Assembly (NCBI GenBank): GCA_009760855.2
Contig: WPIO01000011.1
Location: 5,532,501 to 5,596,500, forward strand
Direction: 5' to 3'
DNA: 64,000 nucleotides
From: Cristatella mucedo
Taxonomy: Eukaryota; Bryozoa; Phylactolaemata; Cristatellidae
The number at the start of each line of letters is the position of its first letter. Position 1 is the first letter of the stretch. Below the pieces are notes generated by a model. It ran no database searches and was not told the DNA's origin. It saw nothing but the letters and a program-made list of their open reading frames with translations. The position numbers and the translations under genes were made by a program. Shown here piece by piece: positions 39,871-51,198 of this stretch.

Positions 39871-39953
39871 AATTAAATATTATTAAATTAATTAAATTAA
39901 TCTAAATTCCGAAAAGCTGGTGGTACAATGGTTAGCCTCTGACAATTTGTTTT

Positions 39954-40132
39954 GGTAAGCCGTGGTGACACACTAGGTAAGGTGGTTGCTTATCATGACC
40001 TCCCTCGGTCCCAAGGTCGTGGTTTCGAATACGCAGTGGGAAATCCTTTATTTCCACAGCAAGCGGTACTGATAGCCGTAAAGGCTATTCTGTCGCTATG
40101 CAAAAGAGGTTGTTAAATCAGCAGCTAGTATT
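39954..40132 (+). mobile_element. SINE-1 copy
   Basis: ggtaagccgtggtgacacac, B-box-like gtggtttcgaatacg, hairpin agccgtaaaggct, cgctatgcaaaagaggttg, ttaaatcagc. Confidence 0.85.
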
Positions 40133-40136
40133 TTCT

Positions 40137-41390
40137 TTAGCCTGGTGGGGGGAGTAAATCTGATAAGTAGAGTAGACTGGAGCCAAATAATGAAGGGACA
40201 TAAAAGTGAGTGACCAAACCTTGAAGTCGATGCGTTGTTTTACTGCGAGCAGTGCAGGTCGGCGAGATGTGGTATGATGTGGAAACTGCGACGCTCACGA
40301 TAGACAAGCCTAGCTGCAGAATTTTGCACCAACTGTAAGCGCCAGCACAGGCCGGTAGACCTGCAAGCAGTGGGTTACAGAAGTCAAAACGGAATGTCAC
40401 AAATGCATGGACCAACTTAGCTGTGGTATGCCTGTCTAAACAGGCTCGAGTTTTAGGAACCTTATGTAGCTGAAAGTAGGCAGACTTGACTGTGAAGCAG
40501 ATGTGGTCGTCTAATGAAAGATCACTTGGGAACATGGCAGCTATAATTCGGGCAGATTCAACAGGAAATATGCTGGCATAGCCGATTTTGAGCGTTGGCC
40601 TTTCCAATTTCTGAAACAAACTATTTAACCTTTGTTGCGTACTTGAGATTAAAATAATGCTACGTAAAAGCTCTCTGTCTCTATGAATGGACGTCGCAAG
40701 CTTTGGGAGTGAGCGTTTCAGCTCGATTGATATTTATGGCGGCCCTGATACAGGACAGTTTTGATACATAAGGGATGCTTGCCGCAAGGAAATTGAGATC
40801 TGAATGTGATAATAGTATATATGATAGGTGTTGATAATAGTAGGTGTTGACATGTAAAATCGTGGAATAATATCCGATCGAGACTAGGTCATTAGGTGTG
40901 AGTTGAGCCGCTGCGCATGAGCTACGAGAGAAGCAAATCAGTCAAAGAGAGATTCTGCGAATTTAGAGGGTCAATTAGGTTATCGAAATGAATGTCGGAA
41001 ATTACTAAGTGTAAGGGATGATTTCTAAACAATGAAAAAAAATCTAAATGAGATCAAGTTTTGACGCGAGAAATGAAGCAAGTTTTTGTACCTTGGGGTG
41101 GGGTGATAGACGGATGACTGCCACCGTTAGCAACTTGCAGTTGGAGGGACCTAAAATCGATTATCGACAGTGCTTCTTTGACGGAATGTAAAAGTTATGG
41201 AATTGATAGAGTAACTATGTACAATGGCCGTGCAGTAACCAGTCGTGATTCATCTTGAGGTATGAAGGAAAGAAAATCCTGCACGTGGCACGTTGTTCTG
41301 GTCGGGCAGTAAATCGATTTCAGCCAGGTCTCGGTGATTGAAAACGGATAAAAAGCAACACAATTAATCATGCGAGATATCATTAGGTGT
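40137..41390 (-). mobile_element. LINE-B copy with endonuclease piece but no RT core
   Basis: On the minus strand 41390-41195 encodes SITETWLKSIYCPTRTTCHV, the TETWL motif of the LINE AP-endonuclease. 41190-40640 continues with broken endonuclease text. 40625-40137 encodes the region after the RT (VPKTRACLDRHTTAKLVHAF, FDFCNPLLAGLP). The RT palm in between is missing, so the copy carries an internal deletion. Confidence 0.75.
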
Positions 41391-41822
41391 TTCTTACATA
41401 TGGATCGGAAATTCTGTTGGTAAAGGTGAAGAATCGCCTCGTGAGTTTTTGAAAGGCATACTGACTCTAGAATTTAGGTAGTTCACTGCATTTTTGGAGC
41501 GAAATGGAAATGCTTTACAGCTTTAAGCGAAGCGAGAAATTCTAAAGAGTCACCCTTTACACTCTCTCTTACTTCACCCGGGCTTCTTCCGGAAGACACC
41601 GAGGCAGAGGCAGCGGAGTCTAGAAATGCATTTGAAAGGCAATAGAAGAAAACGACTAATAAGTCTACACAACGCCAAACAGCCTACACAAAGAGTAGGA
41701 ACTTGGGTTGTCATTAGCAGCCTGTGACTATGTAACGGCAGATGGCTTGGGGGGGAGTATGCTAGCAGAATGGTGGTCACAGAAATATACTCAGACACGA
41801 CGTTGGCGGCAGATACATACAT

Positions 41823-42398
41823 TTGAGCCCGATGGTGGTATCTCGAGTTACCGAACTTCCGCAAGTAAAATCGCAAGTAATAATTTATTTTGCTAATCGC
41901 TGCTCTAAACAATTTAGCGTTTCAAATTCGAAAACGCCGTTGACCGGATTCGGGAGTAGCACCGTCAGAATCACGTCGAAGCAATCTAAAGAACTATGTG
42001 CACAAGAGCTCAACGAAAGGATGCACGCTATGGTTGGCTATAATGACGATATAAAAGATATTAGAAATGATGTTCTTAACAGAGCAATGGAACTGGCGTG
42101 TAAGTTCTTGGAATCATTTCTCGGGAACTTCATTGCCACTCGCTGGTGTGAAAAGATTAGACAGGAGGTCCGGAACCGCGGCGCTAGTGCTAGTCTGGGT
42201 AGTATCGCTGATAGTGAGGACGAAGATCCTGACAATATTGGCGCGCCGTTGGCGGCGGCATTCGATATGGCGCAGGCTTGTGGCAGAAAAGAAAGAGTAT
42301 CAGCGCAGAGGACTACTCCGGGCGTGCAGACATTCTCTGTGGGGCGATCGAAGAAAAGAAGGCACCAGCGGTTGTCCCAAATCAGCCATCAATCTTGA
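41823..42398 (+). CDS. Possible small nuclear-protein gene or terminal exon, unknown family
   Basis: 191 codons from ATG to TGA, followed 87 bases later by AATAAA. A possible splice acceptor (taaacaatttag) lies at about 41918, so this may be a terminal exon instead of a single-exon gene. Visible features: a central helical-looking stretch (NERMHAMVGYNDDIKDIRND then FLESFLGNFIATRWCEKIRQ), an acidic SIADSEDEDPDN segment and a basic VGRSKKRRHQR near the C-terminus that could be a nuclear localisation signal. I do not recognise the family. It could be a transposon-derived ORF; LINE-B copies lie on both sides. Confidence 0.4.
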   Translation: MSPMVVSRVTELPQVKSQVIIYFANRCSKQFSVSNSKTPLTGFGSSTVRITSKQSKELCAQELNERMHAMVGYNDDIKDIRNDVLNRAMELACKFLESFLGNFIATRWCEKIRQEVRNRGASASLGSIADSEDEDPDNIGAPLAAAFDMAQACGRKERVSAQRTTPGVQTFSVGRSKKRRHQRLSQISHQS

Positions 42399-42484
42399 GC
42401 TAGTTCTCGAAAAAATAGGCTCAATTTTTGTTATCGAGCCCTGGATCCTTGCCCTGGATCTGGTCAGCCGCTGCGCACTTGTCC

Positions 42485-42490
42485 AATAAA
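42485..42490 (+). promoter_or_regulatory. Candidate polyadenylation signal after the 41.8-kb ORF
   Basis: AATAAA within gtccaataaaaaatc, placed as expected for the 3' end of the preceding open frame. Confidence 0.4.
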
Positions 42491-42944
42491 AAATCATCGT
42501 TTTCGAAATCGTCGTCTTTCTGCTGACGAATAGAACTCGACGAGCCCGACATTGTTAGTTTATTTGCATACAAATTTGACCAGTATTCAGGTAGTTATCG
42601 CAGTCCGTGCGCACCCGGGTTATTACGGGTTACCACAATCGGGCTCATTTTGCTGAAAAGGAAGAAAATAAAGCCCATGTAAAAGATCTTTCGGGAAGTA
42701 CACCGACCAAAGTAATGCATGGGTATTCGCACAAGCTACAAGCATACAAGTTGACCTCCGAACTCTTTAATTTGAGGCTGGACAGGCCACTCCTTCTGTT
42801 CGGTGGAGTTGCAAGACTCCTTGCTCCAAAGATCAGTAGCAGCCTGTGCTGCCTGTCATCCCCCCCCGACTGGCCGTTGAGATTGAGCCTTGAAAATGTC
42901 CACGTCCGCTCAGAGCAAGTCCCCAAACGAGGGATGCGTGATAG

Positions 42945-43190
42945 CAATGATAATAATAAGACTTTTGTATAGCACCCTCAGAAAACTCTAGAAATCTCTT
43001 TCTCGCTACTTTACAGGTGCTGGAAGGGGAAGCATGTTAATTGATGATAAGCATGTGCAAAGACGCGTAAGCACAGAAAAGAACAATGCCCGCTGGTTCA
43101 GCAAATGCTGTGAGGAAATTGTGCGTTTTTAGCCTCGTTTTAATGTCGTCAAGTAAGGAGATGTGACGTCAGTTGGGTCATCGGAGGCAT
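42945..43190 (-). mobile_element. LINE-B-like 3' end variant
   Basis: gataataataagacttttgt, agcaccctcagaaaactc, a gctggaaggggaagcatg variant, then taatgtcgtcaagtaaggag. It differs from the main LINE-B UTR and may be a subfamily. Confidence 0.65.
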
Positions 43191-43272
43191 GACGGTACCT
43201 CACGAGAGCGCAGCCAATGAGGTGTGAAAGAGTGCCGGCCGGTGTTCGCCACGGCTGAACCCATTTCTGCTC

Positions 43273-43555
<283 letters not shown>

Positions 43556-43569
43556 GTACGTCTGTTCAC

Positions 43570-43695
43570 AATAGTACTAATAATACATTCGTTATAGCGC
43601 CTTCAGATCACTCAATCTCTTTCTAGGCACTTTAAATTTGCTATACAGGAAGCATGATCGAATGGTTAGCGGTAGCATGCTTAGTGAAATGTACC
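43570..43695 (-). mobile_element. LINE-B 3' tail
   Basis: ctaataatacattcgttata then gatcactcaatctctttcta and gaagcatgatcgaatggtta. Family 3' terminus only. Confidence 0.8.
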
Positions 43696-43965
43696 AATAA
43701 ACCGGTAACGGCGAATATTAGTTAGTAGTTTATACGAACACTACTTAGCGCTGTGCATTTTTATGAAACAAACTTTCCGATATGTTTGTCTACATTTTTT
43801 CGTCTCAAAACTTTAACAATAATGACGGCAATATTGGCGAACTCAACCACCGGCGGGTGCTGGCTTGGTGTCTTCCCGGGGAAACCCTCTTTCATACCAG
43901 CCTCCCGCATAAGAGTAGGGGGTTGTGAGCGGGACTAATTCAGCAGTCGAAGCTTCTTAAATGAA

Positions 43966-44137
43966 TAATAGCTGATTTGACAGCCTCTTTTGTTCAGCGA
44001 CAGAAGCCTTCAAGGCTATCGCCACCGCTTGCAGAGGCGATAAGAATCGCCCACAGCAGAATTCGAACCCGCGACCTCGGAACCGAGGTCATGAAAAGCA
44101 ACCACCTTACCTAGTGTGCCATCGCGGCTAGTGCAAA
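43966..44137 (-). mobile_element. SINE-1 copy
   Basis: gctgatttgacagcctctt, then caccgcttgcagaggcgat, the B-box complement attcgaacccgcg, and cctagtgtgccatcgcggct. Confidence 0.87.
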
Positions 44138-46255
44138 CAAACTAACTAGGAAGGAAGTCGGCTTTGGCGCCGAGGAGAAATTAGATAGTAAAACGCAGCT
44201 CAAGGTTTTCGGCCAGTTTTCCTATTGTGGGGGGCATCTGTGGTCTTACCATCTTGGAAATATATAGCCACCAAGAGAGCTCGGAAACTGGGGTGGGGAA
44301 TAACTAAGAAAGCTCTCCGATAGAACATACGGTAAATTTCCGAGGTAGGGACGATAAAGAATCGGCCTTTGTCTGACAGCTCTCGGGCTTCTATTAGAGA
44401 AATAATCGGCTCCTGATATTAAGTGCGTGAACGCTCATTTTGCACCTGCACGATCTACAGTGAGGGAAAAGTGAGACAAAGGTTCAACGAACGCCGGTTT
44501 ATGGCAAGTGGAGGTACAGCGTCGAATAAGACCTATGCACAGCAGCGTAACACCAACGGTCAAATTATGTGACACATTCCGAGCAGTATGCCGTGCTATA
44601 CCATCCGATGTAACCCTGAAAATCGCTGATTCCACGCCACCTCAAAATGCAGAAATGGCTAATCGGGGAGGGGCCACACTCTACTAGTGCTTCTACGGAT
44701 CGTGCAGCGGTTTTCGTGCTACATAAATATTGCGTTGGGCTGTTCTGTTTATTTTTCTATCAATTTCATTCGTTTGGAATGCCCCTAGAATTCAAAACTT
44801 CCTACAGCAACAGTCAACTAGGCGGCCCTAGTCGGGTAGCTTCGGCTAACCTTGTGGTCCCTAGTGCTGATATTTGTATCGTCCCAAGCTTTTCATTGCC
44901 CACGTTGGCCCTGTGAGACTCGTGTGACGGAATTATCTTTTAAGCACGAACGCACTTCCCAATGACCTGTTCCCGTAGACTGGTACTGAGTTACATGCTT
45001 CATACGTACATGCAACGTTGGCAACGAAAGAGGAGGATAAGCCACAGCTTAGCTGTCTAATTAGATTAGCCACAGCGTAGCCAGCCATTGCTGACCACGT
45101 GCGCTTGAGGCTCAGTAGGGATTTGAAAGCTCACTCTTCACGATCCAGTCACTAGCGCCATAGACAGGAGCTTGTACTAATTCTTTATCGTCGGCTTGTG
45201 TAAGGGAACAGCTTTGAATTCTGCCATATAAATATCCTTTGACAGCCAAGCAGTACAATAGAAAATAAAAAGCAAAGCCAACAAGTTGCTTGTTAAGTTA
45301 CAATTCGACAGCCTTTGAGAATTTGCAATGCATTGGATTGTAGGGCGCAGCCGTTTTAATCTTTGGAAAAAAAGATTACCGAGGCTTCTTAAAATAGCAA
45401 TGGCTGCCTCCGGCTGCTCAGGTGAGTCGCAGCAGCAGTACCGCTACCGTGACTCACTGCAGCGCTACGTGACAATATGATAATCTGCTGATCGGTGAGG
45501 TGACTGTGCTATCGCTAGAAAGTACTTTTTACAAATACTTTGATGAATAGTTCTTTACCCGCGGCTTGCCTTGTGCGAGCTTCCAGATGGACATATCTAA
45601 ATCACGAGCCTTGCGGCGGCGGCGGCGGCAGCGGCAGCCATTTTATCTAGGAATGTACTCGAATGGTTAAAGCGATATGGCAATGAACGCGCGCAGCTGT
45701 AAATAAGAGTCTGGGACTTTAGGCCAGCGCAACTGCGACAGCAGCTGAATTATCCTGGAGCGAGGGGGAGGCGGCGGTGGAGACTGTACATGCCAACAAA
45801 ATCATGGGCTCGAACGCCAAGCAGTGTACATTTGGTTATCGTGTAATCTCCTCTGCATTGTTAATTAAGCTTTTAAGAAAGGTTTACAAAGATCTTAGCT
45901 GTATCAATTTCAGATGCACGAATACAATTCAATTCCTGGAAAATTCTTCAATTGTAAGAGAACTCAAACTGAGCTTTAAGAACTTTAAAAGCGGAAGACG
46001 CTGATAACCAGTATAAGGTAGTGCAGCAAAAGAAAAACTACCTACGTAAGTGAGTCTCGTAAGCGGATGTAGCTTCTGATTATATTAACATAACTTTGCA
46101 TTAAATATAATTTTGGAGCTCGCTTGATAATAAAATAACTAAAAATTATTTTGAGATATTTCTTTCATATTTAATCCTATATAAATTTTGCTACATTAAG
46201 ACAAAGCTGCTAGTTTTCCCGCTTTAGGATGTTTGTATGTATGCATGTGTCTCTG
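44138..46255. other. Intergenic, nothing recognised
   Basis: No family repeat or supported gene. A short (CGG)-rich patch occurs at 45613-45640. Confidence 0.4.
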
Positions 46256-46261
46256 TGTTTA

Positions 46262-46690
46262 ATTCACAAAGCCACATAGACTATGTGAGTGTTACGCGGT
46301 AGTTTTTTGTATAGCACACTCACAGCATAATCGGCTCTCGGTACGTATTCGGTAGCCCACAGACTTCCTCTCTCGCAACAAAGAGAAAGTGGGAAGCATA
46401 GCCGAGTCAGGAGAGCAGTTGAGGTAGTGAGTAGCATGGAAGTAGCAGCCCAGGACCGCTGAAAAGGATGAGCCATAGTCAGCTGCTGGAGAGTAGTTGT
46501 AGTTGCGTAAGAATTGTGGAAGCGAGTTCCACAGTCTAGGACCTGCAGAGCTAAAGCTTCTGTTGCCAACGGTCTCTAAGCTGAGGAATGGGACAGCTAA
46601 TTTATTGTCCATACAGGACCTGAGGGCACGAGGAGGCTGGGACTGATGATGCAGTTCAGCTAGGTATGGAGGAAATGGCCTCATCGGATG
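46262..46690 (-). mobile_element. LINE-A 3' end
   Basis: The minus strand encodes LAELHHQSQPPRALRSCMDN, RLWNSLPQFLRNYNYSPAAD and SVGYRIRTESRLCCECAI with an open frame of 130 residues. 5' truncated. Confidence 0.88.
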
Positions 46691-47253
46691 GGTAAGTGGA
46701 AATTCACGCTGGCCTCCCGAGGCAAAATTAGATTTTCACGTGAGTTTATACTGGTATAGTTTTATAAACTCAGTGAACGAGCAATAGCCTCTCGGGCTTG
46801 TGTCAACCGAGAAGAAGGTTTAAACAGTTGATAGGTGAGTTGCTCTGTGTACAATTTTACACTTTCTATCGGCCACCGGCGAAGAAAGAAACACAACACT
46901 TCAGCTCGGCTTCCGAAGAATAACGGAAATGATCACAATATTGCTGCATAAGTACGCTTACAAAAGGCACCTCGTTTGCGTGTGAAGTATGTTCGAGATA
47001 GATACGGCTGCGGGTGAGCGTGCCAGTCCACCAAAAGAAAAAATTGCTTGCTTGCTTGCTGAATTCGAGAGTTTGTCGCTGAATTTTATGCTGTCACGTG
47101 CTTGTTACAGTTTTTAGTACGTTGAAACGTGCTTTGAAAGTTAGGGCTGCGGTCATAAGCCATGGATTATGTCTGCCACCAGAGTTTATTGCCAGTTTAT
47201 TGTCTCTGAATTTTGAATATTAAGATTTGAGTAGATCTAAATTATAGTCTATA

Positions 47254-47661
47254 GTCTTGGGCAGGGGTTGGCAAACTTTTCGGTCTACTACTAGGTCATT
47301 TCAGGAGGTCAAGAAGGCGCGCTAGGAGGTCAGAGGAAGCCACGCGCACTGCACTGGGCCGACGGAGTGGGCGCGGCCAGACGAACTAGTAGTTGCGACA
47401 GAAGCACCGACACGAGCTGCAATGATAGGGCTAAAAATTTTATCACCCCTGCCTGGTCAGGCATTTCAATTTTATACAAGCGCCCAACACAAGCTTTGAA
47501 AGTAAACACTGCCACCAGTAGTCGTGAAGGGGAACAAAACCATGTCAATTCAATTGGGCCGGTTCCAGAAGAAAATACCTAGGAGGCGTTAGGCCGGAAT
47601 ATAATACTAGCTAGGCCGTATCTAGCCTAAAGGCCGGAGTTTGCCCACCTCTGGTCTTGGG
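47254..47661. mobile_element. Non-autonomous hAT element with 8-bp target duplications
   Basis: The element spans 47262-47653 (392 bases). The left end caggggttggcaaactttt and the complement of the right end (cagaggtgggcaaactcc) form terminal inverted repeats of the common hAT form. The 8-mer gtcttggg flanks both sides exactly (47254-47261 and 47654-47661), the target duplication size of hAT. No transposase frame is inside, so it would need an enzyme from elsewhere. Confidence 0.9.
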
Positions 47662-47990
47662 AGTATGTCCAACAGTAGTGGGATTTATGTCCTCCACCAA
47701 ATGGGATTTAATCCCCAGCAGCACATTTATTGATATTGTACAAAGACCAATAGAAAGAATGGCGTGCAAATTGGCACAAAGGACATTAGTAACATAAGCT
47801 ATCGTTTGATGTAACCATCGCTGCCGTGATGACCTTCTGATTACATGTACAAGTCAAGGTCACGTATTGCATTGAGTCTCAGCCAAATATGTCTTTTACA
47901 TCAAATCAGCAGATTCTATATCAGTCACTCTACAAATATGGAAAGCCCCTCAAAAGATGCAGGACACCTGGCTTCGAATTACCCACACCA
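47662..47990 (+). repeat. Unclassified interspersed repeat C, copy 2
   Basis: Aligns with 18878-19205 in the same orientation (attgtacaaagaccaatag, acataagctatcgtttgatg, gtcaaggtcacgta). It begins right at the hAT target site. Confidence 0.7.
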
Positions 47991-48286
47991 ATAAAAAGCT
48001 GCAGCTAACATACTTTTATCGTCTGCTTTCAGCTGCTGCCTGCTGCTGCTGTAGCAGCCAGACGTATATAAATGAATTTGATGCTGCCCAGGACTCGAAA
48101 ATATCACTCTTCAATAACCTCGCTCTGCTCGGTTGTTTTATAGCTCTTTTCTACGCCCTGTCAACATCAAATTTGTTTGTATACTACTCTATGTATGAAA
48201 TTCTGAAATGATAAGGGAGGAAAAAATCCACTTTTTATTACCATACTCCATGTAAAAATTATTTTAAAGAAAATGTTGATCAAGGT

Positions 48287-48613
48287 ATGATAATGCCTAT
48301 CTCTGCTCTTGCCAAGTGGTTAGGGAGGAAAGAAGGAGGGAAAACTTCTGATTGGAAGAAAAGTGTTAGAAACACGTTCAATAAGAATTATGAATATGGA
48401 ATTGTTTTTTCCAATAAGGATTGCAGAAATACTGAGTTTTTAAAATATAACAAGGAAATAGAAGGTTCTTGCTTATTAGATAAATTTTGTCTTATTAGAG
48501 ATTTTAAAGCTAAAAACAATATAATGACCCAGAAAAACTCGAATGCTTACCAATTTATTGAAGAAATTTGCTTACTCCGATATTCCTACAGAAGTCATAG
48601 ATGCAATGGTTAG
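48287..48613 (+). pseudogene. Small Lys-rich ORF of the AT-rich block, member 1 of a related pair
   Basis: 108 open codons, beginning with an ALAKWLGRKEGG-like start. No known domain. Near 48575 the frame appears to break: the neighbouring frame carries IPTEVIDAMVSTA, which resembles IPADIIKSMVHTA in the small ORF at 49235-49390. The two are probably duplicated members of one family. Confidence 0.4.
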
Positions 48614-48978
48614 CACAGCGGTTTGTTATTCTAACTATGAATGCATGAGATGAAGAAGCCTTTAGGCACTTTTTGATAATAACCTTGAATCTTTGAATTA
48701 AAAAAAATATTAAATAAAAAATTCTAAAGTATAAAAAGAAATGGAAACAGATTATCAGACTCGAAGACTAATTCTTGATTGTGCTCCAGCTTATTAACTG
48801 TATAAAAATTCATTACCTAATACAGAGCTTAAATAAGAGCTAAATTCACTCTTAATTTCCAACAAACTTTACTACAGACTGTTACTACTCATGAAGAATA
48901 CCAAAAAGCTTTAAAAAGTTTATTATTTCAGATGATTTATTTTTTAAAGTTGTGTTACAAAATTTATCATTTTAAATA

Positions 48979-49122
48979 ATGCTTTCAAGGTGTGCTATCT
49001 CTGCAAGTCAAGAAACAAAGGAAGCACCAAAACGTAATAAGAGGAAGAGAAAGTATGAGGAAACAGACATTGAAAGAATTGAAAGAAAATCTATAGGCTC
49101 ATTGGAATCGTACAGTTACTAA
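48979..49122 (+). CDS. Short basic ORF, unknown
   Basis: 47 codons with a basic patch (KRNKRKRKYEE) and a charged C-terminal half. Too short to assign; it could be the tail of a longer broken gene. Confidence 0.25.
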   Translation: MLSRCAISASQETKEAPKRNKRKRKYEETDIERIERKSIGSLESYSY

Positions 49123-49234
49123 TTATGTCCTTTTAATCATTTACTTTACATATTTTGTATTTCTTGACTTTTTTATTGTCTTTCTTGTAAAGAAAAAAAA
49201 TCATATTAAAAAGGTGTCTATAGTACAACAGCGA

Positions 49235-49390
49235 ATGTATTGTAGCTTCTTGGAAAATTACGAATTACTGGCTTGCCCCACAACCAGAGAGCTGTATCAG
49301 GAATACAATAAAGACTTAAAAGAAGAGAACATTCCAGCTGATATCATTAAATCTATGGTTCATACAGCAACACTTAATGTCATATTGTAA
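49235..49390 (+). CDS. Small ORF, member 2 of the related pair
   Basis: 51 codons, ATG to TAA, with TTRELYQEYNKDLKEENIPA and then IIKSMVHTA. The C-terminal part resembles the out-of-frame end of the 48287-48613 ORF. Function unknown. Confidence 0.35.
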   Translation: MYCSFLENYELLACPTTRELYQEYNKDLKEENIPADIIKSMVHTATLNVIL

Positions 49391-49609
49391 TTCATATAAT
49401 AATCTTCTTAAAATCCCATTTGAAACTTCCGACGAAACACAAGAAGTGAAAAGAAAAAAGGAAAACTATACAGAATATCTGACCTCAGAAAAAAGTATGC
49501 CAACCAAAGATATGAAGAAGTTGTGCAATGTAGTACTTGAGTCAGATTATGCCTAACAAATCTAACAAAGATAAGCTAGACTCTGAAATTTATAAAAACT
49601 ATTACAGAT

Positions 49610-49902
49610 CTCGAGGTCACAATTACTAGTTCATATATGCTTTCTGTTCCTGATCTATCTCATGTAGTTCTAATTTGTGCATCAGTATCTATCGCGTTAT
49701 AAACAGTTGATGGTGTTCTTTCTGAAATCGACCAACATATAAAAGATCAACTCCAGAATCTAATTCAAAGTTTATTTCAAAGATAACGCACGTTTTTTCA
49801 AATGAAAAAGTAACAAGAGATGAATTCGAAGATATTATGAAAGACTCCCATGAAAAAAAGGCTCACCTACAGCAACTACTCCTGTTTGATAACTTGTGAA
49901 TC
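49610..49902 (+). pseudogene. Broken helical-protein relic
   Basis: Consecutive stretches in different frames read VDGVLSEIDQHIKDQLQNL and then TRDEFEDIMKDSHEKKAHLQ. They are amphipathic and probably helical. At least one frameshift and one stop. Family unknown. Confidence 0.3.
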
Positions 49903-49929
49903 TTCTCTAACGAAACTTCTTTTAACATC

Positions 49930-50600
49930 ACTGACATAAAAACGCACTGGCTGGTCTTTCTGTACCATTATTATAACAATCATGTGTTTTGTCCAACTCC
50001 GTATCGGGATCGTACAGATCCTCTTCCTTTTTCATCTTCGCCTTTACCTGCTTCTGGCAAGTATCTAACAGGTGTTCCAAGTTCTAATGACTTCATGTTT
50101 TCTCCTACTTCTCTGTGGTACTCTGGTTTCTTTAGTTCAACTATTTCTTTTTTATAGCTTTAGCTGGTTCTTCCCCCCCCCCGTTGACCGCATACTGTTA
50201 TTATTCAAGTAAGTTAGAATCCTAGGTAGATTCTCAATCCGTTCTTTGTTTATAGTATAATCGCCTTTATTCAGACTTTCTAATTCCTTTTCACACTGAG
50301 TAATAAATGCTCTTTCTGCTATTGTTTGATCCATTTTTTCAACTAATGCAGCACTTTCATTTCTAGTCGCTTCTATTGCACGTGTACCACGTCTCTGCAT
50401 TTCTTTCTTGAAATCTCTTCTGACCTCTGATCCAGGATCTACTGCTGTCTTATTTGGCCATTCTAAAAGACCTTTTAAGTAAATGTCAATTACCGCTTGT
50501 GTTACTTTTTTCGATGATGTGGTTTTAAGTGCTCTTGAGTCTTTATATCTACTAGCAACACCAATCACACTTAATGCATATTTGTACCCAGAATTAGTTG
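49930..50600 (-). pseudogene. Unknown charged protein of the AT-rich block, frameshifted
   Basis: The main open part, 50568-50152, encodes 138 residues rich in charged helix text (VRRDFKKEMQRRGTRAIEAT, ALVEKMDQTIAERAFITQCE). Open sequence extends upstream to about 50600 (NSGYKYALSVIG) without a start. It continues downstream in other frames past an A-run near 50155 (EIVELKKPEYHREV). No recognised domain. Confidence 0.4.
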
Positions 50601-50768
50601 GCCTTTACAGCATATCTGCTTGGTGACTTTCATTACGCAATACTTTGTCAAAGAAACTATTAGCAATTTATTTTGGTCTTGGTTTAAATATCTAGCTCAT
50701 ATCTTAACCCGGATCATATCTACATTCTTTTTTCATTTTTTCAAAGTTAAAAATGGCATTCTTTAGTA

Positions 50769-51198
50769 ATGTTAATATTTTGTCAAATTTGTTCCAAGAT
50801 TTTATCAGAACTTGAATATCTGAAGACAGGTCATCTTGTTTGTAGAAAAACTATTCCAAGACCAGAGTTAAAATATGAAATGCGATGTGGTATCTGTGAT
50901 CTTGATAGTACAGAAACTGAATTTTATTTAAGCATTTTACCTAACAACAGAATAATAATAGGCACTCACTGTTATTAAGCTACCAATAGGTTTTCCAGGA
51001 AAAATCTTAGTAAGCTGTATTGCCTAGCACAAAAATCTTTCCAGAAATATATTGTTATCATAAATGTAGTGATCATGAAGTTATTACAAAAATGTTTTCC
51101 TTAGTAAAAGGTAAACGTAAAGCTAGAAAATTAAAAGAACTCATTGCACAATTGTTCCATTTGTATTTATCACGTGAGTATATGAGACCAAGAGATTG
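50769..51198 (+). pseudogene. Cys-rich, possibly zinc-binding relic
   Basis: The first part (50769-50978) has Cys pairs CQIC, then RCGIC. The second part in another frame (to 51198) has CYHKCSDH followed by a basic KGKRKARKLKELI stretch and a stop. Spaced Cys/His pairs followed by a basic helix suggest a zinc-binding nucleic-acid protein, but no named finger class fits. Frame broken near 50980-51040. Confidence 0.3.
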
